Source: Paracyclopina nana (lineage: Eukaryota > Arthropoda > Copepoda > Cyclopoida > Cyclopettidae). Taken from it: a stretch of 64,000 bases of DNA. Shown here piece by piece: positions 9,767 through 21,590 of the stretch; the stretch's first letter is position 1; each line of letters starts with the position of its first letter. The notes beneath the pieces are model-generated. The model worked only from the letters and a program-made list of their open reading frames with translations. It was not told the DNA's origin and ran no database searches. The position numbers and the translations under genes were made by a program. The stretch lies in assembly GCA_019096065.1 (NCBI GenBank), contig JAGUCH010000002.1:6336501-6400500 (forward strand). Direction: 5' to 3'.

Positions 9767-12700
9767 AGTGCCAGAGTCCGAGTTGATCTGTTGTCTTTCC
9801 CCGAGATTCTGATCTGAAAAACGATTAAACCTGAGCTGACCCAAAGTCGTTGAGCAAGTTTTTCTAGCAGTTGACATCTGATATGGATTGTGTGGTTTAG
9901 CTCAGCGCCACAAAATCCATTTGAATTTCATGAGACAATTTCTCAAAACTTGTTTGAGATGCTTCGAGTAGACGTCCAAAGGCTGGCGTGGTCGCCGTGG
10001 GATAGTCGAGTGATTGCTTCAAACATGTGACTTTGACCGGGATACAGATTTCAGCCCATTTCCCAACTATTTCGATTACGCTTCACTTTCAAGTTATTGA
10101 TTTTTCCACTGCGCTCGAGAATTATGGAATTTTTGGTGGTGGTACAACATGGGAGATGCTCGGTCACGAAATTCCATTTGTGTTTCACATTACTTGTTTG
10201 ATTAATGGCTAGAAATCATTTAGTATCGGGGCGTGTAAAATCCATTCATTTTTTCTCTCCCTTCTGCTTAGACATACAGGAGACTCCCAATTTATTGTTT
10301 CCTACTCCAGCCTTTGGCACGGAGAAATATGGAGAAATGTTGCCTTAAAAAAACACCTGGTAGCCAGTCCACCCAACAAATCTGAGTGCAATTTGGCACA
10401 CTTCATTCCCGTAATCCCCTTCTTCTCCTTCCAGTAGCGTAAAAGCTTTGGGTAACTAGACTGTCAGATGGATAGATAGAACTTGTCATCCCCTCAGCAT
10501 CTCAGGTTACTCAACAACATCCACTGCCAGCGTTAGTGGATTTTTTTATTTATGATTCTGAGAAACTTTGCACATGCTCAGTGACCACCTCTTTTGTATG
10601 TGGTGACTACGCCACATTTAGAATCTAGTCTACATAAAGTGGCTCCTTTGCAGGTTTTTAGTTGAGGTGGTATTTTTTCGAAAATTATTTAAAAACTGTG
10701 CTTTGGATATTTTTTTGTCTAGCAGGAGACTTGAACAACTTTTTCTCTCCCTTTGTACTTTTTCACCCTCTTGTAAAATGGGAATGCATTTCCCTCGACA
10801 TTACAGAGGCTTACAAAGATTTTCTTAGTCAATCCTCCCATAATCCAGGGGCTTTGTGTCATGACATCTTCTTATTTCACATTTGCTCTCTTGAACTTAA
10901 TAAAAATATAACCAGGAACTCCATCAAGGCGATTTCTTGGCTAAAAGCTAAGAGCCGATATTGGCAAGGTTGCTTATACCCATGATAACATGCATTTGCA
11001 CATCTACGCTTAGCTACTGCTAGTGTATTTTTCCTCGTACTTTTGGGCCCCTTGGGAGCGGCAAATACGTACAAATTACAGTAAGTGCTTTCTAGTCTTG
11101 ATTTGATTACTGTATACTGTATTTATCATCACCAACAGCAAAACAGATGTCTCAATAATAAGCTGATGTAATCGCAAAGATGGCAGAAGCACACTGGGGT
11201 GAGCATAGAGTGTGAAATGAAACTCTCAAAAATGACTCACAGGGGAAATGGTGGTAGTAGTTCACCTCTTGCACCTACCTCTAATGCACTTTTAGAGAAA
11301 AAAAAATGTTTTTAACATGCCTTCCTACTCGAATCGGCGTACATTTTTCACGCTTAAAATACACAGTTATTGACCCACAAAGAAGCCCAACAAGCTCAGC
11401 CAAGCAAAAGCAACAGGAAAATTATATTCTTCTTGTCAGGAAAATCTTTGCTCGGTCGACCAGGTTTTTTCCATTTGAAACTGCCGCCTTTTTTTGTGCT
11501 CTCTGGAATAACGTCTCTTGCTTTGTTTTCTTCGAGCGGAAATTCATATTAAAAATTAGTATGTCCGCGAAATGGGCGTCTGGCGCGTGCTACGTTGCCC
11601 TGCGCGGGTGGCATTTGACGAAAAAATTCCTACCCTTGAATTTTGGACAGAAACCAGAAACTCAAAGAGGAGGAGGAAATTTGACCCTAGCGTACTTCTG
11701 CAAACTGACAAAAACAGAGCTCGGCTCAATTTCGCGGCTAACTGCATTATATCGCTCAAACAACGAGGTCTATAATTAGGAGATTTTATGAAAAATGATG
11801 GCACTTATTCATTGAATCCACTGCTGAATGGAATTGCTTTTGCTACGTATTCTCCTCCATGCTGAAAAGCAGTCCTAGTCTGGATCGATTTGAGATGGGA
11901 AAAGACTAATCTTGTTATAACCCCATTTCTGTTTTTCTTACGCCTCTTTGCGCTCTCCTCCACTCAATCTTCATGGATGATACATAATGTAATATAATGG
12001 CCAAATGACTTTTTTTATTTCATGTGTTGTGGACAGGAGTCCATTGTGTTGCCCTGTGGGAGACCATATGACCGGCATGCCGGCCCCAAGCACAGCAGGG
12101 ACCCACCAGTCATTACCCAACATTTGGGTGGCAAGAAAAACAAACATTCTGCTGCTGCTGTCTGCTGCTGGAGTAGCCATAAATTAAAGCATACGATCTG
12201 ATAAAATAAAAAGTCAGAAGAGGGGTTGAACTTTGCACTTTGACAGCAGCAGACTTTATGGCTTTTTCATCAAGCACCATATGAAGAACATTTTGGGGAA
12301 ACAGCAGCAAATAAATACTTTTGTTAATTGTCATCTCAATCTTTTTCAATCGTTCTACAAATGTGCAACAAAAAGGTTTAGAATGTCTACACTTCATTTC
12401 AGCTCTGTTCTCCAGCTCACGACGATTGGGTTTCTCGTGGCCAAAAAATTGAAATAATGACATGAAATGTCAACCTTTTCAGGCTCATCAATTCAGGTCA
12501 GTAAAACCAGTTTTGAGTGTTTTGGGGCAGAAAAACAAAAATTCTTGTCAGTCAACTCGCATTCCACTCAACTTCAAGAAGGTCGGTCTCAAATAAGATT
12601 TGACTTTCAAAATAATTTGAACTTGTATTCATTTTTTTTAGAATTTGCTTTTACTTTTTTTGGTAAAATCCAGATTGAAGTAACCCATGAAAACCCCCAA

Positions 12701-13589
12701 TCATCTCACGGCACAAACGATTGGTGACAGAACAGTGCTTGTCACTTGACTTAATTTCAACAGGGCAGTGAGCACAGCCATGAATGGCCATTGTTCCAAG
12801 TGTCTGAAGAGCTGAAAATTGCCTAAAAAGGTCCCCTACGGAGTAGTTACTTAGGCTAAAAAGGGTTGGGTTGTAAATTTAGCTAAGTAATGACCCACAT
12901 TTTTTGTCTTTAAACCAATCACATTATTTTCCAACAAAAATATTGCTATGTCTATTGGAGGCACTTAAAAGCAAGACTGTACACTTATAACATGGAAATC
13001 AGGCACTTCTCTAAACTTGCCAATTTTTTCAGATATTCCTTCGAAACTCTCACTGTTTTACTAAGTGTCAAAATGTGATTGTAGATGGGAAGAGCGCCGC
13101 CACGTGGCTAAAATAAACAGATTTTGACCCAAAACTAACACAGCGGGGCGGCCACTTAACTGTGAATTTGACACCCTAACTGATAATTGACCCAGTAATT
13201 GTCACCATTTCTTACTGCTTTTATTGTCCTGGGAAAAAAAGACTACTAAAAGGCTATCGAGTAATTTGTGCTTTGGCTAAAAGTGTAACAAAAAAAGAGA
13301 TTAAATAAAAGAGGACTGAACAGGGCAATAAATAAGTGTTCATCCTGTAAGGCCCATAAAATAAAAAAAATCTTAGCTTTTGAATGCAGTTTTAAAAGAT
13401 TTAGGCATAATAATATGAAAAGAATTTTATGAACCATAAGCTTTGATCGAGGAACCTTTGATATTTAAAACCGCTGACCAAATGCAGCTAAAAATCTCCA
13501 TAGCGGATAGCGACTGTATTTGGTTTTCACATCAAAATTGCGTTAGGTTAATACCAAAAGCAACATGAAATTCGTTAAGGCATCAAAGC

Positions 13590-13785
13590 CGCTATAGGGA
13601 AGTGCGGCGGTATAATCCGCGAAATTGTCAGCGGGAGAAAGCGGCGCAGGCGCACCGATTGGCCGGTGAGCTTGGCTCCGCCTCCTTACGGAAAGTCGCG
13701 AGCTGCAAAGAGCGCAACTCAACCCTCAGTTATTCAAAGTCATTGACTTTAAGTAGAGAAAGGTAAGTTAAGCAAGGTATCAAAA
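13590..13785 (+). promoter_or_regulatory. GC-rich promoter/5' leader of the first mab-21 gene
   Basis: A sharply GC-richer island in AT-rich surroundings. It contains an inverted CCAAT word (GATTGG), a GC-box-like CTCCGCCTCC and several CpG dinucleotides just upstream of the ATG at 13786. A GGTAAGT word at about 13761 may be a leader splice donor. Confidence 0.45.
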
Positions 13786-15604
13786 ATGCTGGTCCCTTCC
13801 GATATGATTGGACCGCAGTCCAAAATGCTGTTCCAAGTCAACAAATTTTACGGGGATAGAGTTCATTCTCGAAAATATGCAGTGGCCAAGACTCTTCGAG
13901 AGATTTGCAAAATTGTGCAGGATGTTCTAAAAGAAGTGGAAGTGCAAGAGCCCAGGTTCATCTCATCATTGACTGAAATCAACGGCCGCTTTGAAGGACT
14001 CGATGTTGTCTCACCGACAGAGTTTGAAGTTGTGCTCTATTTGAATCAAATGGGAGTGTTCAATTTTGTTGATGATGGCTCATTGCCAGGATGTGCAGTT
14101 TTGAAGCTCAGTGATGGTCGAAAAAGATCAATGTCCCTTTGGGTGGAGTTCATTACAGCCTCAGGTTACTTAAGTGCCAGGAAGATCCGTTCTAGGTTCC
14201 AGACCCTGGTGGCTCAAGCTTGTGACAAAAGTGCCTATAGAGACATCCTCAAAATGGTTTCGGATACATCAGAGGTCAAACTGAGGATTCGTGAAAGATA
14301 TGTGGTGCAAATCACTCCATCATTCAAATGCTCTGGTGTATGGCCCAGAAGTGCTGCCCATTGGCCTCTGCCACACATCCCATGGCCGCACCCTAACCAA
14401 GTTGTTGAGGTCAAAACCGAGGGCTTTGACCTATTGTCCAAAGAGTGCTTGAGCCTCCAAGTAAGATCTAAAATAATACGCCAAGTCCATCATATGAGAT
14501 CACATACAGGGCGTCCTAAGAAAAGCGCAGTAAATAAGTTTTATGATAAATCGAGCAATAATTTTTCTGGCTAGAAAATCAAGTACTCTACTTGATTTTC
14601 TTGTACCTAGATGTACCCAATTATATTATCGATAGACCCAGCTAGACTTGGAGCCCGATCTATGAAGCCCATAACATACCAGCTCTTTTTAATCCGCTTT
14701 TGGTAGGACACCCTGTGCATTTCAATAATGAAATTCATTTTTAAAATCAACCTTGCATGTCTATCCAATAATCACGGTGGCACACTTGCAGCATTGCAAT
14801 TGAAATTACAATCTTTAATGAAAACGAGGAATTTTTATAATGGAGCTGTCTAAGAAAATTAGAAAGGCGAAGTAATTAAAGCTCTACGTAAGTTTTTTTT
14901 TTTTTACATTTTAGCCCTGTCTAACTTCAGCAAAATATTGAGCTTTTAGCTTAGAGTCAAGAGGCAATCAAAAAAAGAAATAATTTACATCACATTTGTG
15001 AAGTACTTAAGGTGAAAACGCTTTCTTATGAAAACCAAAATAGTTATGGGAAACAAAGGGGAATTACAAAGAAAGTGCACAGGATAAATAGGTGGTTTTT
15101 TACAATTCAAAGAAATGTGAAAGCGAAAATTGATTAGAAAGTGGCTCCCTGATTTGAAACTGAAAAATTCCTTTCTTTCAGGGAAAGCAGTCAGCAATGG
15201 AAGGTGATGCCTGGGTGGTCAGCTTTACTGAAACCGAAAATCGGCTTTTGGTCGGAGGCTGCCGTCGCAAAGTCCTGTCTCTTTTGAAGACTCTGAGAGA
15301 TAACCATTTGGAGTTGCCTGGAAACCCGATAACTTCCTACATCTTGAAGACATTAGTGCTCTATGAGTGCGAAAAACATCCTCGCGAATTGGAGTGGGAT
15401 GAATCTGCTGTGGGTGACCGCATCAATGGAGTTTTGTTGCAATTAGTGTCATGCCTGCAGTGCAAGCGATGTCCTCACTACTTCCTGCCAAGCTTGGATT
15501 TGTTCAAAGGGAAATCTCCGAGTGCCTTGGAAAATGCCTCTAAACAAGTTTGGAGGCTTCTCAGAGAGCTCCTTACTAATACAAGAGCTCTTGAAAAGTT
15601 GTAA
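13786..15604 (+). CDS. mab-21: mab-21-like protein, first tandem copy
   Basis: Member of the Mab-21 family, nucleotidyltransferase-fold proteins needed for cell fate and organ development; their molecular activity is still poorly defined. Exons 13786-14460 and 15182-15604 join in phase 0 to give 365 aa, the usual length of MAB21L1/2. The family signature runs through the whole protein: MLVPSDMIGPQSKMLFQVNK at the start, the conserved SLTEINGRFEGLDVVSPTEF block, GVWPRSAAHWPLPHIPWPHP, and a C-terminal CLQCKRCPHYFLPSLDLFKG. The intron is 721 bp, against 62 bp at the same position in the neighbouring copy, and contains a MITE-like element. The stop codon lies only 129 bp before the start of the second copy. 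Confidence 0.96.
14506..14716. mobile_element. MITE-like element in the mab-21 intron
   Basis: About 211 bp bounded by 22-bp terminal inverted repeats, left ACAGGGCGTCCTAAG... at 14506-14527 and right at 14695-14716, matching at 19 of 22 positions. The ACAGGGTGTCC-type terminus is typical of TA-targeting DNA transposons. No coding capacity. The middle carries a perfect 11-bp inverted repeat (about 14576-14600). A clean target-site duplication is not visible, so the copy is probably old. Confidence 0.6.
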
Positions 15605-15733
15605 ACCACTGTAATTATAAACATACTACAGGCCACACTTGAGTAATTGCGTAAAATTCCCCCTTGCCAAAAATCAACCGCCCTTTGACTTGTTTCAGTT
15701 TGAAACTGATTTGTTTTTTTGTTGTTGTAGAAA

Positions 15734-16893
15734 ATGCTTGTCCCTGTGGACATGATCGGACCACAGTCCAAGATGATTTTCCAAGTCAATAAGTATTACG
15801 GGGATCGGGTGCAAAGCCGAAAGTATGCCACTGCCAAGATTTGTAGTGAAATATGCCAAATTGTGCAAGACGTTTTGAAAGAAGTGGAGGTGCAAGAGCC
15901 CAGATTCATCTCATCATTGACTGAAATTAATGGTCGCTTTGAAGGCCTTGATGTTATCTCGCCTACTGAATATGAAGTCGTGCTCTATTTAAATCAAATG
16001 GGAGTGTTCAATTTTGTTGATGATGGCTCATTACCAGGATGTGCAGTACTGAAGCTGAGCGATGGTCGAAAAAGATCAATGTCCCTTTGGGTGGAATTCA
16101 TTACAGCCTCAGGGTATTTAAGCGCAAGAAAAATCCGTTCAAGATTCCAAACTCTGGTGGCTCAAGCTTGTGACAAAAGTGCTTACCGCAACATCCTGAA
16201 AATGGTGGCCGACACCTCTGAGGTCAAACTGAGGATACGCGAGAGATATGTGGTGCAAATCACACCTGCTTTTAAATGTTCAGGTGTGTGGCCTCGAAGT
16301 GCAGCCCACTGGCCACTCCCTCACATCCCATGGCCTCATCCAAGTCAAGTGATTGAAGTCAAAACTGAAGGTTTTGACCTCTTATCAAAGGATTGCCTCA
16401 GCCTAGCAGTAAGACATTCATTATCTAAAGTTGTCCTGAATGTTGATTGTATAAAAATGCTTATTTTCAGGGTAAACAGTCGGCTTTAGAAGGTGACGCT
16501 TTTGTCATGAGTTTCACCGAAGTTGAAAATCGACTTTTGGTCGGAGGCTGTCGTCGCAAGGTATTATCGATTTTGAAGACTTTGAGAGACAACCACTTGG
16601 ACTTGCCTGGAAATCCTATCAACTCGTACATTTTGAAGACCCTTGTGCTTTATGAATGCGAAAAACACCCAAGAGATTATGAATGGGACGAGACTGCCAT
16701 CGGTGACCGGTTAAATGGCATTTTCCTTCAGCTCATTTCTTGCCTTCAGTGCAAACGATGTCCCCATTATTTCCTGCCAACTCTAGATTTGTTCAAAGGG
16801 AAATCACCTAGTGCCATGGAAAACGCCTCAAAACAAGTGTGGAGACTACTACGAGAACTCCTCACCAATTCAAGAGCCTTTGAAAAGCTGTAA
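15734..16893 (+). CDS. mab-21-like protein, second tandem copy
   Basis: Exons 15734-16408 and 16471-16893 encode 365 aa and have exactly the same exon lengths (675 and 423 nt) and splice phase as the first copy. The two proteins are very similar. They differ mainly in conservative positions, for example KFYGDRVHSRKYAVAKT versus KYYGDRVQSRKYATAKI near the N terminus, and TETENR versus TEVENR after the intron. Both keep all the family blocks and neither has a disruption, so both should be functional. Silent differences are frequent, which points to an old duplication under purifying selection. With 129 bp separating the genes, this copy may use a promoter within that gap or share upstream control. 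Confidence 0.95.
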
Positions 16894-18571
16894 TAATAAG
16901 CCAAAACCTACATAGCAAAGCGAGGCACGCTCAGTGCCGCTAACGGCGGCGCCGACGGCGGCGCTCTCTCACACCACTCTTTTATAACCCTATTTCTGCT
17001 TCTTAGATATTCACTTTAAAAAAGATAACGTACAAAATAGATGTGATAATACTTAGAAATTTTATTGCTTCCTCTTTTTAATTAGCTAGAAGGAAGTAGT
17101 GCCAATTAATGGCCAACCTGTATCAGATTTAACTCGGTTTGTAAACGAGACCAAAAAACCTAGCCAAGTTGGGAAATTAAATACTTGCCGCGTTAAATAC
17201 ATGGATCATACATATTATTTCAATCTTGACAGAGATCGATGTACTATACGAATGTTTTAATGCTTAGATGGGCACAATAAGGGCAGACACCGTTGAAACC
17301 GAAAAACAGGAGAAGATCATCTTATACTCTCATAATTTGGAGAAAGAAATGTGTTGAGGTTTCTCTCATTTACAAGCAAAACTGAGGTCATTAAGCAGTT
17401 GGCCACCCAAAGGTAAAATATTGTGTTTACTGTGGGACCCACTGCTGACTTTTGTCTTCTTTCAAACCAACAAGCTTCAGTGGGAACTTGAAAAAATGTA
17501 ATCTGATTTCCTCCACAGAGAAAATCCTGGCGCCTCAAAATCCACCTAGCTAGACACGAAAGCAGTCATGAATTAAGTAGCTTGCATTTTTTTAACGAAA
17601 AATTTGCTGTTGCAATAGTTGATGAAAGTGTCTCCTGAAAATGAAATAGGGAAAAGAATAATTCCTGGCAAAATGCAAACTGGGCTTCCATGCAAGCAAA
17701 ACTGCTGTAACTTGGGCTTTTGCACTATGGGGCCAGAAGTACTTCAGGAAAATGCTCCCAGTGTGCACAACTTGAAGAAGATTGAGCACACTGGCAAATG
17801 TGGCATTCCAAGATTGTTTCAAGATCTGATAAAAGCTAGGGACCACTGCTGTGTTATGGGGCTTTTATCAGGCTTCATGGTCACTTTCTGCGGTCTGTGA
17901 ATTGCTAATGTGCATCTAGTAGCACTGTGTTTTGAAACAGTCGACACTCTTAGCAAAACACACAAGATCCAACATTTGGCATTGATTCAGTGACTTGCTC
18001 GATTTCTAATTTTGAGAGATTATTTTTGGTAGAGGCGCCGCGCGCAAGACTATTGGATTTTTCCCCCAAAGACGAAAATCCTTCCTGTGAAATTACAGAA
18101 CACGCCACATTGCACTCTAATGCAGACAAAGTGACATTCCCCCCATTGGAAATCACAAACTAATCCGCTTTGAGTATCTTGTTATTTTGGAACATTTCTG
18201 CTATGGAAGAAGGGCGACGTTGAAGATGGGACTTTTTCGTGTGCTCCACATTTGGTCTGGAGCATAAAACAATTCTATTAGGGTCCTCAGTGTGACAAAT
18301 GCAAGTCTAGGTGATTTTTGGACGTGCTGACATTGCCATCTGGGCAGGGGGCCAGACTGCCAGGCGTCCACACAAAAATTTCTCAAAAAAACCAACGAAA
18401 GACCAAGTTGTCAATTTAACCAGGACCTTCCAGCATTTCAAAAATGACACTGCTCGAAATTCAAACTTTTTGCAAAGAAGCCAACGGCCTTTTTTCAAAG
18501 CTAATAGGGTCTTACCTCGTGGTAGCATAAAAGAGGGAGCCAGGATTAGTTTCTAAAAGAAAGAAGTTGGA
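16894..18571. other. Intergenic DNA after the mab-21 pair
   Basis: No supported gene. A short GC-rich palindromic patch lies at about 16940-16970 (GGCGGCGCCGACGGCGGCGC). Overlapping ORFs at 17592-17900 on both strands are open but unconvincing. Confidence 0.4.
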
Positions 18572-19085
18572 TTACTCATAGAGTTCTATGAGACGTGAAA
18601 TTGGGGCTTCAAGAAGCTGCCAACGAAATTCGACACGCGTATTTGGCGGAAAATAATGCAGAGCGCATAATGTCATTATTACAATTTCCCACGAAAATAC
18701 TAAAATAAAAAATACCGAAAGACCCACAAAAAATATCCAGGCGGGCATAATTTGGCTTATAAGAAGGGTCGCCACGACAGCTGACATCAGCTGACAACTA
18801 CAACTGGCATTTTGGCCATTCCGTGGGTGTTTAAAGTAGGAAATCTCTTTGTCGAGACAAGGAGGGAAATAATGTTGTGCTGTGGGTCGATGTTAATCTC
18901 ATTATTATCGACCAGAGACTCGCGAGCAGCAGCAATGGCCATTTGGCGGAATAATAGATACAGGATGCTCACATGAATTGCCAAACCAACCATGCTAATG
19001 CTCACAGAAAAATTGTATATCACTTTCACATTTTTGGGATGGTCCTCGGGGCCAAAAAAATGATGTTGAACGTTGCAATTTTGGG
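18572..19085 (-). CDS. Possible multi-pass membrane protein, 3' exons only
   Basis: Two candidate exons, 19085-18859 and 18790-18572, join in frame across a 68-bp GT-AG intron. The first exon has no start codon at its head and follows an AG, so upstream exons are implied. Its peptide begins near QNCNVQHHFFGPEDHPKN and runs into a hydrophobic helix (FSVSISMVGLAIHVSILYLL). The second exon adds two more hydrophobic helices (SAVVATLLISQIMPAWIFFV and the following segment) and ends RLIELYE. One possible upstream exon lies at 20329-20231, beginning MALNKGQIHISVVVKQ and ending in a CAG/GTATGC donor, but the phases require a further exon between. I do not recognise the family. Confidence 0.35.
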
Positions 19086-19089
19086 CTAA

Positions 19090-21585
19090 GAGTAACCTGT
19101 CAACACTTTAGCCCTGCTATTTACCAAATTAAGCACATGTGGTCAATGCCCAGAAGAACTGCTCTCTCTGGCCACATCGCAAGAATTGTTTAGAATAAAA
19201 CCAGCCGTTTTCACTCAGTCTAAGTAAAGTGTCAGAGATACACACATGTGAGGTTGTTCAATTTTTGCCTAGACGCAATATGAATTTTCCAAAATGATAA
19301 GCAAGTTAACTGATGCTGCACTTATGGCTGCTTGATAAAAGCCAGTTGAAGCAAACTTGGCCTAGACTCAAGAGATGCTTGGAGGTATGACCAAAATGGG
19401 TTGACACGCAAACCCACAAAAACTTGTTGTTTTTCCCCTAGTTTTAAGCTAACAGCAAAGTGAGCTGCAGCTGCTCAAGCCGGCTACTATTCCGTCACCA
19501 CCATGGAAGCAATTACACAAAAGTCAACTTATTTTCAGCTCCGCTGATTACTGATCCAAAAAGTAGTTTTTTTTTTAATTTAGTTGTTGAGTCGCAACAG
19601 GTCGCCGTTTTGAAAAGGCCTGAAATATAAACAAACTGATTCTATTTGAATAACCCAGCCCGATGAAATATGATTCACTCTAAAGGAGATGTAGACCACC
19701 TGGCCAGCATGTTGATGGTTCAAAACAAAAGCTGAGAGCAGCTACCTCAATAATGCCATTTATAACCTCGATAAATTGCTCCAACAAAGGCTGTAATTAT
19801 CTTGTCTCATATTCCTCTCATCGCTTAGGCTGTGTAGGGAGGAGTGCACATCATAATAGATTATGTGGCTTTTTTTGCCCATCTTTGACCCCTTTCTCTC
19901 AGATTGATTGGGGGTCATGGCAACCCGCATTTAGCGATTGATTGAGCACAATGTTTGCTCATTTGAAAAAAAATGCACAGTTTCCAAGAAAGGGGAAGAT
20001 TGTTGGCTAAAAAGTGTATCTGGCCCGAGCAAGCTGGGTTTGATCATTTCAGATGAAGTAAAATAGGCTAGGTCCAGTATGGAAAAATGGGAGGAAGGTT
20101 CATCAGGGTAAATTACAAGCCATTAACTCCCTCGTGTTTTGGTTTGGACCATTAGTGAAGATTCATATTGGTTTTTCTGGTTCTCTCTAACTAACGACAG
20201 CGACCCCTCACAGATGAATGGAATGCATACCTGCGCAGTTGCCATACTTGAGCACTCATATACTAGATGGGTTTTCTTCACTTGCTTGACAACGACAGAA
20301 ATGTGAATTTGTCCTTTGTTCAAAGCCATACAACTCTTCTAGCCTGAAACCATAATTGGGTACCAAATAAAAATCAGGAGCAATTAAGATCGGCAATTCA
20401 TTTACTTTTAATCATGCCGTAATTTGGCCTTTACAATAATAAAAAAAAGCTTTTTTGATGCACACGGAAGGTGCACAGGTATGATTCATATTTCATTTGG
20501 TAAGCAGTAACCGATAGTTGGCGTGCTGCACGCAAGAAACTTCATCATCAACGAGAGCATATAGCAGCTGTGTGAGCTCACTCTGGAATTCCTCTTGTTG
20601 AAATACAAACTAACAACGTGTAATTAATTTCCGACCCAATCAGCCCCAAGCATCGAGGGTGGCCCTCGCGTTTTTAAGCCATATTTTAAAACCCATAAAA
20701 ATGCTGCAAGGGCTAATACTAAATTAACTAGTATATAAAGCCATATATGGCTTATGTTATAGTAACTGACTTTTGCGAAGAGCAGCCAACTTTGTGAATT
20801 TAGATTTTCTCATTATTTACGTAACAGGTTTGTTGGGCTCTAGTTTGTTTAATGGGTCATTAACAAGTCGGGAGTTGATTTTGGACAAATGGGTTCTAGC
20901 AACGAAATTCGCGCATCAATTTCAACTCAAATTGACCTGGCTTGGAATGTTGAAATGAGACATTTTTCACTGTCCAGAAAAGACTACTCCCATCCAAGTG
21001 GCGTTGGGTGAAAACGGCAGCCGATAAAGTGGATCAGCGTAAAAATGTATATCATGAACCGTACTGTGTTAAAAAAGAGCAAATACAAAGGCTTCCTTTC
21101 CCTGTGTTTCAACTGTTTCAACTCAAATTGACCCCTGGAATGCCAGGCCAGAGTTGTTTTTAAAAGATGTCCAAATGTTCAAATTTCGGATGACAACCCA
21201 CTTTGACAGTTGACGAAAGAATTCCAACGATGCATGAGTAAAAGTAGATGCTCGCCATATCTCTGTCACTGTGGGAGGTATGCACTCGAAAAAGCCCCCA
21301 ATCGCTAAGCTAGGAAGGACCAAGAAGTGATTTACCCAAAACTGACGTATGTTGCTGAGCTCATATCGACTTCGGAAATGCACGTGGAAGAAAGGGCCGA
21401 ATTATTCAAAAATGCGCGCCAAAGGCGACACGATCCGCGAGTCAATTTCACTGCTGATGTGCTTGAGGGCAATCTGTCAAAATGGATGAGATCGAGTCAA
21501 CATCCAATCAATAATCTGCCATGATCAAGCCCACCCCGAAGCCCACATTCTAATACCAGAATATTTTCAGGCTTTATTATTCAGC
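19090..21585. other. Intergenic or intronic DNA, no confident gene
   Basis: AT-rich DNA between the candidate membrane-protein exons and the innexin. A coding-like 65-codon + strand ORF (21327-21524) ends shortly before the innexin 3' end, but it lacks a recognisable domain. Nothing else can be supported. Confidence 0.4.
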
Positions 21586-21590
21586 GTGAT

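Larger units (their letters stand above)
7665..13560. other. Long gene-poor region upstream of the mab-21 pair
   Basis: About 6 kb of mostly AT-rich DNA with no confidently supported gene. It holds one coding-like ORF (8618-8896, minus) and a TATAAAAG core-promoter-like word at 9759-9766. By analogy with developmental genes it may hold distal regulatory elements for mab-21, but no individual element can be supported by eye. Confidence 0.5.

Noticed and set aside
17592-17900. Overlapping open frames on both strands (84 and 93 codons)
   Set aside because: Neither strand shows a recognisable domain, signal peptide or splice context, and mutual openness is better explained by base composition.
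21327-21524. 65-codon + strand ORF with charged composition
   Set aside because: Looks mildly coding-like but has no partner exons or recognisable domain; left unannotated.
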